From: Arcanobacterium_A hippocoleae_A | Lineage (GTDB): Bacteria; Actinomycetota; Actinomycetes; Actinomycetales; Actinomycetaceae | DNA: 64,000 nt | Assembly: GCA_040360365.1 (NCBI GenBank) | Contig: CP136412.1 | Direction: 5' to 3' (one strand) | Shown: piece by piece, positions 22,289-31,961 of the stretch | How the letters are laid out: each line of letters starts with the position of its first letter | Numbering within the stretch: position 1 is the stretch's first letter | Program-made: the position numbers and the translations under genes | Notes under the pieces: generated by a model | Seen by the model: only the letters and a program-made list of their open reading frames with translations | Told to the model about the DNA's origin: nothing | Databases searched by the model: none

Positions 22289-24048
22289 TTAACTCTTCCC
22301 CAAAATTTCCGCGAGAGCTGCACGGTCAACTTTTCCATTCGGAGTACTTGGAAATTCCGGCAGTTCACAAACAAATTTCGGAATCTTATATCCAGCCAGC
22401 TTTCCGGCAGCAAAATCACGCAGCTCCGGCAAGGACGGCAGCTTCTTCCCCGCCTGCATCACAAAAGCAGCCGCAATCGCTTCGCCCCAACGTTCATCAG
22501 GAATTCCGACGACGGTACACTCCGAAACACCCGGATATTCACTAAGTATTCGCTCGACTTCTTCGGGGGCGACTTTTTCACCGCCGGTATTAATCAGATT
22601 GTGGATTCTGCCAGTTACCCAGAAATTCCCGTCGGAATCCACCCGCACCAAATCTCCGGTCCGCAGCCATTGCCCGATAAAAGCCCGTTCCGTTGCTTCC
22701 GGATTATTCCAGTATTCGGTAATCACACTCGGCCCGCAAAGCAGCAATTCGCCCACGCCGTTTTCTGCGTCAAGTCCGGTAGCCGGATCTACCACACGCG
22801 CAGCAATCCGCGGGAACGGAACACCAATTGAGCCGACAGCCCGCAGCGCATTTTCGCTTGAAAGGCAGCATCCTGACGCAGAAGTTTCAGTCATCCCCCA
22901 GACGTTAATCGGGCGCAGCCCAGCTGCAGCCATACGGTTAAGCAAACTTGCCGCAGCCGGCGCACCTCCAATCAACGGCAAGCGAAAGGATGAAAGGTCG
23001 CGTTTTGAAAAATCCGGATGATTCAGCATCGCGGCATAAATCGTCGGCACGCCAAACATCATCGCCGCGCGATACCGCTCAATCTGCGCAAGCAGCTTCT
23101 GCGGGTCGAACTCCCGCATAATCACCACCGTGCCGCCATGCGAGAAAAGATCAAGCGTAGTGCCGTTGAAACCGCCGATATGCGTCAGCGGCGCAACTAC
23201 AATCTCAGTATCAGCCGTAGAATACTCAAATCCATCACGCAGATTCTGATTCCCCCAGTAAAGCTGCTCATGTGTAAGTCCCACTGCTTTTGGCACACCG
23301 GCAGATCCGGAAGTAAAAAGAATCGCCGCTAATCCGGCAGCATATTTGACCCTGCTCAGCAGCAATGAACCTGGTTTCGAATCATCTCGGCTGCTTGCAG
23401 CAAACTGCGAAATTTCTCCGCCCGCAGCCGAAAGTAAATTCCCGGGAAACTTGCGGTATGCCTGCGCAAAAGGCTGCGCTGGAAACTGCTGCAGTATTAC
23501 CGAAGAATCTGCCGGCGCCTGCGGATCGTCGTCAATAAAGAAATACCCTTTCAAATCCCGGTTCGCAGATTTTCCGCTTTTTCACTTTGCCGAAATATCT
23601 TTTGTTCGTTTGCCGTCTCTGAATCCGTAATTACGACGCTCGGCGTGCAAATCTGCAGCATCTGCGCCAATTCGCGCCGCTGCAGCCGATAAGAAATCGG
23701 CACAAACACGGCGCCGATACGGCAGCAAGCCGCGTGAATCAGCAGATGATAAGGTGAATTTCGCGAAATCAGCACCACCCGCTCGCCGCTGCGCACATCG
23801 CACGAAAGCAGCAATTCCGCGATTTGCCGTGCAGCTTTTGCGCTCTCGCTAACCGTCCAAACCTGTTCCCCGTAAATCAGATTCGCACGATTCGGATGGG
23901 CAAGCGCTGCACGGTCGAGACTCTGCGCCGGATTGAAATGCGAACCATGAATTGCGGGAAACTCAGCATCTTTCCCGTCGAAATTTTCACGAAAATACAT
24001 ATTGGAGTTCCCATCGCCGCCGTAAATAATACGCTTAGGCGCCGGCAT
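22289..24048 (-). CDS. AMP-dependent acyl-CoA synthetase, frameshifted
   Basis: Class I adenylate-forming enzyme of about 587 residues that activates a carboxylic acid with ATP and CoA. Core motifs: P-loop LFTSGSAGVPKAVGLTHEQL, VWGMTETSASG, WLRTGDLVRVDSDGNFWVTGR, and the catalytic Lys near the end in FPSTPNGKVDR. The frame breaks at T5 23578-23582; a sixth base joins QSEKSGKSANRDLKGYFF. The start overlaps the upstream aminopeptidase gene by 14 nt, so they are co-transcribed. The acid substrate is not predictable. It is distinct from menE at 39-40 kb. Confidence 0.88.
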
Positions 24049-25426
24049 AATATTCTTTCAATGTTTTTGCAAGCCCAAGCAAATCTGCCGGTGCGCTAAT
24101 TTCGCGTACGGAATGCATCGAAAGCAGCGGAATCCCCACATCAACAGTAACAATCCCAAGCCGTGCTGCCGTTGCGGGACCAATAGTAGAGCCGCAAGGC
24201 ACGTCGTTATTTGAAACAAATTCCTGGGTCGGGGCCGCACTGGATTCACAAGCGCGCAGCCAGAGCGCAATCCCCTGCGCTTCCGTCGCGTAGCGCTGCT
24301 GCGAATTGATTTTCAAAATTGCACCGCCGCCGAGCACAGGATGGTGTGCCGGATCATGTTTTTCAGCCTTATTTGGATTGATTGAATGCGCAGCATCCGC
24401 CGAGATACAGGATGAGTTTGCAAGCATCTGCAGGAAAGCTTCCGCACTATCGCTGGAAAATTGCGCATTCGCGGAGCTGCGGCGCGATATAAGCGATGTA
24501 CATATCCGACGCAAAATATGTTCCAGGAGCGGCCCTTCCGCACCGGTAAAAGTACTTGAACCGACCTCTTCATGATCGAAAGCCGCAAAAATCAGCACAT
24601 CTCCATCGTATTCATTTGCTTCATGCGCATTTGCTTCATGTTCATCGTGCGAATCAGCAATTTCGGCGGCCGCACCCGCGGTAAGCGCAGCAGCTTCCTG
24701 AAAAGCATTTAACGCCGCAAAAACTGAGGAAAGATTATCTTGCCGTCCGGCAGCGAAGAAATCCGCCCCGCTCACACCGCCGAAAATCCGCGGCTGTTCT
24801 GCGTCGTAGGCGTACAAATCCATTCCGGCAATGCGGTTCGCGGCAACACCGGCAGATGCAGCTAGGTATTCAAATACGCTTTGTTCCCCAAGCGCCCAGA
24901 CGGGATGATAATCAACTTGTAAAGACAGTTTCAAATCTGTGTTTTGTGTGCGGTCAAGGTGCGGTGCAAGCTGCGGAATAAACATTATCGGCGGAGTCTG
25001 TACTAAATGTGTCTCGCCGTCAATCGTGCTGATTTGCCCGGCAATTCCAAGATCACGATTGAGCCAGGAGTTAAGCAACGGTCCGCCGTAAATTTCGACA
25101 TTCACTTGTGAAAATCCGAACGCGGCAGTGTCTGGATTAGGTTTAATCTTAAACGACGGAGAATCGTTATGCGATCCGACGATCCGAAATCCGGTATTCG
25201 GACCGATTTTCGACGGAAGCTGCCACGCAATCACCGCTCCGGAACGCTGTACGAATCCGCGGGTGCTCCCGATCCATTTTTCATGTTCATCTTGTTCAAT
25301 AAAACCTGCTTTCCGCAGTTCTGCTGCTTCCCAGGCTGCCGCATGATATGAAGTTGGAGCAGCGCAAATGAACTGCGCAAAACTCTGCGCAAAATCGATT
25401 GGTGTAAGTACTTTCAAATTAGCCAT
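24035..25426 (-). CDS. M18 family aminopeptidase
   Basis: Zinc-dependent aminopeptidase (aspartyl aminopeptidase/DNPEP family), cytoplasmic, releasing N-terminal residues from peptides. Visible metal or active-site regions: VGSHNDSPSFKIKPNP (His-Asp), GRQDNLSSVFAAL, FAAFDHEEVGSSTFTGAEG (Glu-Glu), NNDVPCGSTIGPATAARLG and VDVGIPLLSMHSVREISAP. 463 residues, within the family range. A His/Glu/Ala-rich insertion around residues 250-270 (HDEHEANAHEANEYDGD) is unusual. The frame is intact. It overlaps the acyl-CoA synthetase downstream. Confidence 0.93.
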   Translation of the reverse strand: MANLKVLTPIDFAQSFAQFICAAPTSYHAAAWEAAELRKAGFIEQDEHEKWIGSTRGFVQRSGAVIAWQLPSKIGPNTGFRIVGSHNDSPSFKIKPNPDTAAFGFSQVNVEIYGGPLLNSWLNRDLGIAGQISTIDGETHLVQTPPIMFIPQLAPHLDRTQNTDLKLSLQVDYHPVWALGEQSVFEYLAASAGVAANRIAGMDLYAYDAEQPRIFGGVSGADFFAAGRQDNLSSVFAALNAFQEAAALTAGAAAEIADSHDEHEANAHEANEYDGDVLIFAAFDHEEVGSSTFTGAEGPLLEHILRRICTSLISRRSSANAQFSSDSAEAFLQMLANSSCISADAAHSINPNKAEKHDPAHHPVLGGGAILKINSQQRYATEAQGIALWLRACESSAAPTQEFVSNNDVPCGSTIGPATAARLGIVTVDVGIPLLSMHSVREISAPADLLGLAKTLKEYYAGA

Positions 25427-25636
25427 ATGGTCATTTTACGCGCATCGCGGCAATCCTTGTATTCAGCTCCGCATACATCCCGCCGGAGTTAAACCGTTTC
25501 CCGCAATCCAGAATCGTGTGCATTGGATGCCGTTTTTCTCCGTACCGTAAGCTTCCCGTTTTCGAATCTGCCGTAATTCAGCGCTACGGGGCGAATACCG
25601 GATAATCCGCGGATGCCGGACAATCCCAGAGAATAA

Positions 25637-26362
25637 TCACCCAAGCGCACCAAGCAAAAATAACCACGCATCGTGCCCGGGGCGGATTACATCATAATGA
25701 TTAGCTCCCGGCACAATCGCAATATTGAACGGTTCGCTCTGCGCATCTTTCGTATGCTGCACCGGCACAGTCATATCGGCTGAACCGTGGATTAAATCGA
25801 GATGATATCCGCGGGCAGAGAAGCCGTTAGCCCCGCCAATCCGCGCATAAAGCACTGCCGGATCATATTTCGCATACACATCCGGAATATAGTATGGGGA
25901 ACCTCCAAGCCATTTTGCGAGCGCATTTTCGGTGAAGTTGGCAGATTCCTCAACTTCACGGCGCAAATCCAAAATCGGAGCTGCAGCCACACAGCGCGAT
26001 ACCGGTGTTTCCGGATCCAGCAATGCCCCAATAACAAAAATTGCCCCGAATGAATGCCCGAACCAGATTGCATCCGCAAAAGACGGAAGCCGGGTAAGCG
26101 TGGAAATATCTTCAAAAGTAATTTCCGGATTCCGTTCAGCCTGCCGATATTCAACTAAAGCGACACGGTATCCGGCTTCTCCGAGGGCAAGCGCAGCCGG
26201 ACGCAGGTATTTTAATCTTCCGCTCCCGTTTAAACCGCCGCCGTGAACGGCAACTACCGCTCGGCCATCCTGCGGACCGTACCATTCAATAAACTGATCC
26301 GGATGCACACCGTACTTTTCGACTTCCTGGCTCGCAATATCAAGCGAAGCAAGGTCAAACAT
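25637..26362 (-). CDS. Alpha/beta hydrolase (esterase/kynurenine-formamidase-like)
   Basis: 241 residues. The oxyanion motif is VHGGG, the nucleophile elbow GHSFGA, and a late Asp/His pair is in HGSADMTVP and PGANHYDVIRPG. This fits serine hydrolases of the kynurenine formamidase/carboxylesterase group. The start is ATG 26362, since AGGAG lies 9 nt upstream; a longer frame to 26494 has no such signal. No tryptophan-degradation genes lie nearby, so the substrate is not assigned. Confidence 0.85.
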   Translation of the reverse strand: MFDLASLDIASQEVEKYGVHPDQFIEWYGPQDGRAVVAVHGGGLNGSGRLKYLRPAALALGEAGYRVALVEYRQAERNPEITFEDISTLTRLPSFADAIWFGHSFGAIFVIGALLDPETPVSRCVAAAPILDLRREVEESANFTENALAKWLGGSPYYIPDVYAKYDPAVLYARIGGANGFSARGYHLDLIHGSADMTVPVQHTKDAQSEPFNIAIVPGANHYDVIRPGHDAWLFLLGALG

Positions 26363-26514
26363 GACCTGCTTCTCCTGCATTTGCGAGTTTTGCGTCGAAT
26401 TATTCACTTGAACGAGTATATGGCGCATACCTTGGAACCCGCGAATCAAAAAAGAAATCTTTAGCAAATTGAGACATTTATTGCGGATATTCATGCCGAA
26501 AGGCGAAGATTCAA

Positions 26515-26988
26515 CTATTTTTCGAAACCGTCAAGTCCCTCAGGCCGGGTTACGTATTCCCGGATAAATCCGCGCTGCGCCGGTGAGCTTACCGAGTTCC
26601 GGTTGTAGTTTTCACGCACGAATTCGATTGCCGCATCCGGAGCCATTCCTTCAAATACCGCAATAATTGCGAGCGCCGTTCCGACTCGCCCTACTCCGGT
26701 CCGGCAAACTATTTCCACGCGTTCATTTTCTGAACGTTCCCATGCCTGGCGCAGCTGTGAAAGCGCATGTGAAGCGCGCCGCGGCAGCCGTTCATCAGGC
26801 CAGTCAATCATAATGTTTTCCGTCGAACCGGGAAACAGCGAGTAACTCGCAAATTCTTTTCCGGAAACAGTTGTGAGAACAAGTGAAAAATCTGCTTCTT
26901 CCGCCACCGGATTTTTCCATGAGCGCCCGCGGATTCTTCGCCCCGAAGGAAATTGCACCAGCCCGTCGTCGAGTTTCCAGTTTTCCAT
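26515..26988 (-). CDS. Protein-tyrosine-phosphatase-like protein
   Basis: 157 residues with a CX5R phosphatase loop, VEIVCRTGVGRVGTA (Cys nucleophile, Arg at +6), about residues 95-109. WPDERLPRRASHAL precedes it, and helix-forming AIIAVFEGMAPDAAIEFVRENYN follows, the usual fold order of small dual-specificity/tyrosine phosphatases. GAGGGCGG precedes the ATG. It probably acts in the cytoplasm on a phosphoprotein or small phosphate ester; the target is unknown. The frame is intact. Confidence 0.8.
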   Translation of the reverse strand: MENWKLDDGLVQFPSGRRIRGRSWKNPVAEEADFSLVLTTVSGKEFASYSLFPGSTENIMIDWPDERLPRRASHALSQLRQAWERSENERVEIVCRTGVGRVGTALAIIAVFEGMAPDAAIEFVRENYNRNSVSSPAQRGFIREYVTRPEGLDGFEK

Positions 26989-27691
26989 TTATCCGCCCTC
27001 ACCTTTGCCAAAATCGTTATCGCCAGCGCATTTTCAACTGAAAGTTTTCAAGAAAGCGACACGCATGACACCGACAACAATCTTGCATCAATATTGCAAT
27101 AGCTGTTTGTTCCACGATTCTAGCCATGCTGAACAACGACGAACCAAACCAAATGGCACTTTTAGCGGTTTTCTTGAGCGAGTTCACATATATATGCAAT
27201 CATCTTCATAGATTTTCCCTGACCGGATATGTTCTGCGGCACCTCTTTCAATTTTTCGTTACACGCAAATTTCCAGTGCATTCAAAAAATAATTATGCAG
27301 CCGATTTTCAGCTGCGGTTCGGAAATATCCGGATAAAAGTTATCCGCATTGGATTACATTTATTTCCGCTCAGAAAAGAAATATCTTAATATCAAAACAT
27401 TTTCGGAATAATCAGCTATACTTACTGCAAAGACGATGCAGCTGTTTCGTAAATTCACCAAACCGGGTTTACGAAGCGCACGAACACCAAATTCGCGGCG
27501 AAAACGGGAATAAGCTGTTCCCAAACGTGCAGCGATTCGATTTCCGCCGAATCGCATACAGCCGCACAGCCGCATCAAAACTGCAACCAACAAAATACAC
27601 TTGAAAAGTCAGTTCCAGCTATCCAGCAGAAAAAGAAACCGAATCAAACTAAACAGTTAGCGCGATAAAACAAGCAAAGGGGCAGCGCAAA
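26989..27691. other. Intergenic region upstream of isocitrate dehydrogenase
   Basis: About 700 bp, A/T-rich in the middle, between divergent genes. It holds a possible -10 TATACT near 27416. Short open frames here lack features of real genes. No repeat or RNA is recognised. Confidence 0.4.
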
Positions 27692-29906
27692 ATGGCTCAG
27701 ATTATCTACACCCACACCGACGAATCACCAATGCTGGCAACAGCATCCCTCCTGCCAATCGTCGAAGGCTTCACCAAACAAGCCGGAATCAAAGTGGAAA
27801 TTGCCGATATCTCGCTCTCCGGGCGGATATTAGCAGCATTCAACGATTATCTCCCTGCGAGCAGCGCACCCTGACGCCCTAAACCATCTCGGAGCTATGA
27901 CGCAAAATCCGACAGCAAATATTATCAAACTCCCCAATATTTCCGCCTCACTGCCGCAGCTGAAAGCGGCAATCGCTGAACTGCAGACTCACGGATACGC
28001 ACTCCCGGACTATCCGGATAATCCGCATACTCCCGAAGCGGAAGATATTCGTATGCGTTACGACAGCGTAAAAGGTTCCGCCGTAAATCCGGTGCTGCGT
28101 GAAGGAAATTCTGACCGCCGCGCCCCGCTTGCCGTGAAAAACTTTGCCAAAACACATCCGCACCGCATGGGATCCTGGTCTGCCGATTCAAAAACTCGCG
28201 TTGCAACAATGCATGCAGGCGATTTCCGCGCCACTGAGCAGTCCGTTGCAATCGATTCTGACGGTACCGTCGAGATGGTACTTGTACATGACGACGGAAC
28301 AGAAACCGTGCTGCGCTCCGATATCCCCGTAACCGCATCCGAGATTTTCGATCTTTCAAAAATGAGCTGTTCAGCTTTAGCACAATTCCTCACCGAACAG
28401 GTTGCTCTTGCCCGGAAGGAGGGCCTGCTTTTCTCAGCACATCTAAAAGCGACGATGATGAAAGTCTCTGACCCAATCATCTTCGGACATGTGGTCGAAA
28501 AATATTTCGCTGCTGTCTTTGCAAAATACGGCGCACGTTTAGCGGAAGCAGGCTTACAGGCGCGCGACGGGCTCGCCGCAATTTTCTCCGGTCTTGAAAA
28601 ATTAGCAGACGGATCCGAGATCCGGGAAGCTTTCCTTACGGAGCTTTCTGCAGGCGCCGGACTTGCAATGGTAAATTCCGACAAGGGCATTACGAACCTG
28701 CATGTGCCATCTGATGTGATTGTCGATGCTTCAATGCCGGCGATGATCCGCAACTCCGGAAAGATGTGGAATCGCGAAGGCGAGGCACAAGATACGCTTG
28801 CCGTAATCCCTGATTCTTCATATGCGGGCGTGTACCGGACTGTGATTGCTGATTGTAAAAAACATGGCGCTTTTGACCCGGCAACTATGGGGTCTGTAGC
28901 AAACATCGGTTTGATGGCGCAAAAAGCAGAAGAGTACGGTTCGCATGATAAGACTTTCGAAATTCACAAATCCGGCCAGGTAGAACTGCGCCGCTCCAAC
29001 GGAGAGGTACTGCTGAAAATCGCGGCTGCAGCCGGGGATATTGTGCGCGGATGCCAGACAAAAGACGCTCCAGTGCGCGATTGGGTATCGCTCGCAGTGC
29101 GCCGTGCACGCTTAACCGGAACCCCGGCAGTCTTTTGGCTTGATCCGTCGCGCGCGCATGATTCGCTGCTGAAACAAAAAGTCTGCGCATATCTGGCGCA
29201 AGAAGATACCGACGGAATTGAAATTCAGATTCTTTCACCGGAAGCTGCCGCCCAGTTCAGCGCGGATCGAATCCGTGCCGGGAAAGACACAATTTCAGTT
29301 ACCGGGAATGTGCTGCGGGATTACCTCACTGACCTTTTCCCAATCCTCGAATTGGGAACTTCTGCAAAAATGCTTTCTGTTGTTCCGCTAATGGCTGGCG
29401 GAGGACTTTTCGAGACAGGAGCGGGCGGTTCTGCCCCAAAGCATGTCCAACAGCTTGTCCAAGAGAATCACTTACGTTGGGATTCGCTCGGAGAATTCTT
29501 AGCAATTGCTGAATCACTGCGCCAGCTGGCCCGCACCGACGGCAATCTGCAAGCCGAAATTCTCGCCGATACGCTCGATACCGCCACCGAACAGCTATTA
29601 ACCGAAGGGAAGTCTCCGCAGCGCAGCACTGGCGAACTGGATAACCGCGGCTCACATGCATGGCTTGCCTTGCGGTGGGCGGAAAACCTCGCCGCGCAAA
29701 CCCGCGATGTGCAGCTGGCAGAAAAATTTGCACCTTTTGCAAAATCATTGAGCGAAAATGCCGAAAAAATTATTGCCGAGCTTGCAGCGGTCCAGGGCAA
29801 TCCCGTCGATATCGGCGGATACTATCATCCAGACCTTACGCTGCTCGCAAAAGTCATGCGCCCTTCACGGACGCTGAATGGAATCATTGATTCAATGCGC
29901 GGCTGA
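27692..29906 (+). CDS. icd: Monomeric NADP-dependent isocitrate dehydrogenase, frameshifted
   Basis: Oxidative decarboxylation of isocitrate to 2-oxoglutarate with NADP. The monomeric class of about 740 residues is typical of actinobacteria. Family blocks seen: IIYTHTDESPMLATASLLPI, ANIIKLPNISASLPQLKAA, NPVLREGNSDRRAP, KTHPHRMGSWSADSKT, PVFWLDPSRAHD and GGYYHPD. Near 27857-27874 two bases seem lost (G after GCG, C in CACCC); restoring both gives LPAEQRTPDALNHLGAM and one frame. AAGGGG lies upstream of the ATG. With gltA it links to the TCA cycle. Confidence 0.95.
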
Positions 29907-29991
29907 TAAAATTATAGTTTCAAAATGAAATCAGCTATTTTGTTCAACTACGCTGTGCGCTTTTTCTTTTCAGATTCCATCTTTGCACAAG

Positions 29992-29997
29992 TATAAT
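29992..29997 (+). promoter_or_regulatory. -10 box TATAAT of a probable leaderless promoter
   Basis: Perfect TATAAT ending 6 nt before the ATG at 30004, with TTCAGA (29969-29974) 17 bp upstream as a possible -35. There is no ribosome binding site, so the transcript should begin at the start codon. Confidence 0.6.
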
Positions 29998-30003
29998 TGC
30001 CAT

Positions 30004-30534
30004 ATGACAAACGGAAATCCGCAGTGGCAGCAGTCTGCACCAAACTGGCAAGACCCGCAAAATAGTCGCGAACAAACTAATTGGCAAACAAACAGCCAAA
30101 ATGCATGGCAGCAGCAAAATAGCTGGCATGCAAACAGCCAACAGCAGCAATGGAACCGCCAGCCGGGACTCTTCGGAATTACTTCCGAAGAGCGCACCTG
30201 GGCTATTTTGGCGCATATTTCTGCCATTATCGCAACATTTATTTCCGCAGGCTGGCTTTCTTTCATTGGTCCGCTGCTTGTGTGGGCCATTAAGAAAGAT
30301 TCAAGTGCTTATGTCCGCAATTCGGCTGCGCAGTCGTTCAATTTCAACTTAAGTTTGTGGATCTTAAACGCTTTGGCATGGGTGCTGTTTTTCACAATTA
30401 TTTTGATTCCAATCGCAATACTCATTTGGATCAGCACATTTATTTTGCTTCTTTGGCACCATATTAGAGCAGTAATTGCAGCGTCAAATAATCGGGTATA
30501 CCATTACCCGCTGCAGTTGAAAATTCTAAGTTAA
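30004..30534 (+). CDS. DUF4870-like membrane protein
   Basis: 176 residues. The first about 55 residues are rich in Gln, Asn and Trp (NWQDPQNSREQTNWQTNS...), a low-complexity cytoplasmic tail. Then EERTWAILAHISAIIATF begins a three-helix membrane domain of the DUF4870/Tic20-like type, with the YVRNSAAQSFNFNL block between helices. Function unknown in this family. ATG 30004 is favoured over an upstream in-frame codon because of the TATAAT spacing. Confidence 0.8.
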   Translation: MTNGNPQWQQSAPNWQDPQNSREQTNWQTNSQNAWQQQNSWHANSQQQQWNRQPGLFGITSEERTWAILAHISAIIATFISAGWLSFIGPLLVWAIKKDSSAYVRNSAAQSFNFNLSLWILNALAWVLFFTIILIPIAILIWISTFILLLWHHIRAVIAASNNRVYHYPLQLKILS

Positions 30535-30539
30535 TCCGC

Positions 30540-30690
30540 AGCGGCGGAAAGAAACAGTCAATTCTGCGTAACGATACATAATTATACGCAGCGATACATA
30601 ACGATACGCAACTGGCGGAAAAACTTTTTCGCACCTAAGCGGCGGAAAGAACTCGTGATGCGATTTTCCGCAGTCAGGTGCGTTCAAGTT
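30540..30690 (+). repeat. Degenerate relative of the 31-bp box array
   Basis: Contains ATACGCAACTGGCGGAA (30604) and CTAAGCGGCGGAAAGAACTC (30635), which resemble the two box types flanking the 138-bp element, plus GCGGCGGAAAGAA near 30540. Spacing between the best two is about 27 bp rather than 31, and no full core is present. Probably an eroded copy. Confidence 0.45.
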
Positions 30691-30793
30691 TCCGCTGCCG
30701 GATCCATAAACCAGAGCAAAATCCGCACTAACTGCTGCTGCCGTTAATCCTTTTACTTCCTCCCGAAGCAGCTGAAAATCGGCAGATAAGTTT

Positions 30794-31717
30794 TTAAACT
30801 GCAGTAAGTTCCGCAAGATCATATGGCGTATCCTGATATACGTAATAATTCAGCCAATTGGCATAAAGCAAATGCGCGTGCGAACGCCAGCGAAATACCG
30901 GCAGGTTTTCCGGATTCTCATCCGGGTAGTAATGTTTCGGCGGCGCAATCATCTTTCCCGCAGCTAAATCACGGCGATATTCGGCATCAAGCGTGTAAAG
31001 ATCATACTCAGGATGCCCGGTGACAAAAATCTGCCTGCCGTTATCAGTTTTTAACAGATATATTCCCGCTTCACCGCTCTTCGCAAGTACTTTCAAATCA
31101 GAACATTTGGCTACCGCATTCGCATCAATATCGGTATGCCGTGAATGCGGAGCAGCAAACACTTCATCGAATCCGCGCAGCAGCGGTACAAATGGGTCGA
31201 CCACGCGATGCTCGAAAACTCCAAACATTTTCTCAGCAAGCGGCTTCTTCTCAATCCCGTAATGGTAGTAAAGCCCAGCCTGCGCACCCCAACACACATG
31301 CATCGTCGAATAAACATTCGTGAGCGAAAAATCCATAATTTCTTTCAGCTCATCCCAGTAATCAACATCCGTGAAATCAAGATGTTCCACTGGTGCGCCA
31401 GTGATAATCATGCCGTCAAAACACTGCTTCTTCACCTGCGCAAAAGTACGGTAAAAAGCGTCAAGATGCGCTTGCGAAGTATTTTTCGAGTCGTGTGAAG
31501 CCGTCTTTAAAAGCGTGAAATTAACCTGCAGCGGACTATTTGCCAGCAGCCGTGCAAGCTGTGTTTCAGTCTGCGTCTTCGTTGGCATCAGATTCAGAAT
31601 CAAAATTTCGATTGGGCGAATATCTTGCCCGACGGCACGTTCACGATGCATCACAAAAACGTTCTCTCTGCCGAGCACGTCGTACGCTGGTAAATTTTGC
31701 GGAATAATCAAAGGCAT
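30794..31717 (-). CDS. metA: Homoserine O-acyltransferase (MetA type, probably acetyltransferase)
   Basis: Acylates homoserine at the start of methionine synthesis. 307 residues. The catalytic Cys is in MHVCWGAQAG, the catalytic His in VTGHPEYD with the EYRRD block after it. In TGAPVEHLDF a Glu stands where E. coli has Gly; in studied MetA proteins that Glu favours acetyl-CoA over succinyl-CoA, so an acetyltransferase is inferred. ATG 31717 follows AAAAGGG. The frame is intact. Confidence 0.93.
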   Translation of the reverse strand: MPLIIPQNLPAYDVLGRENVFVMHRERAVGQDIRPIEILILNLMPTKTQTETQLARLLANSPLQVNFTLLKTASHDSKNTSQAHLDAFYRTFAQVKKQCFDGMIITGAPVEHLDFTDVDYWDELKEIMDFSLTNVYSTMHVCWGAQAGLYYHYGIEKKPLAEKMFGVFEHRVVDPFVPLLRGFDEVFAAPHSRHTDIDANAVAKCSDLKVLAKSGEAGIYLLKTDNGRQIFVTGHPEYDLYTLDAEYRRDLAAGKMIAPPKHYYPDENPENLPVFRWRSHAHLLYANWLNYYVYQDTPYDLAELTAV

Positions 31718-31842
31718 CGCATTCACCCTTTTAAACTTAGTTATCTTTGCTGCCGGAGGAGAAAAGCGCCAATTCGCTATGTCCTTAGACATCAGTTAAC
31801 CATAGGAACAGAAAGAAACAGGAAATTGCACACACTGCGAGA

Positions 31843-31896
31843 AGCGGGAACCAGATTCCGGTTAATGCGAGCACGCTAACCGCTCCAGTTCCCGCT
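31843..31896 (-). terminator. Nested hairpin, probable htrA terminator
   Basis: Outer stem AGCGGGAAC (31843-31851 with 31888-31896), inner stem CGGTTA (31859-31864 with 31877-31882) and a GCG/CGC tip. It lies downstream of htrA and upstream of metA. The T tract is weak. Confidence 0.5.
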
Positions 31897-31901
31897 GGTC
31901 A

Positions 31902-31961
31902 CTTCCTGATTGACTTACTGATCGGCTTGCTAATCAACTTGCTGATCGGCTTACTGATCAA
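31902..31961. repeat. 12-bp tandem repeat at the htrA 3' end
   Basis: Five near-identical 12-bp units of the form CTT(A/G)CT(G/A)ATC(GG/AA) in register at 31902, 31914, 31926, 31938 and 31950. It overlaps the last codons and stop of htrA, so unit number or sequence could change the protein end. Confidence 0.75.

Noticed and set aside
22289..24048. Second menE
   Set aside because: General acyl-CoA synthetase motifs only; a proper menE lies within the men locus.
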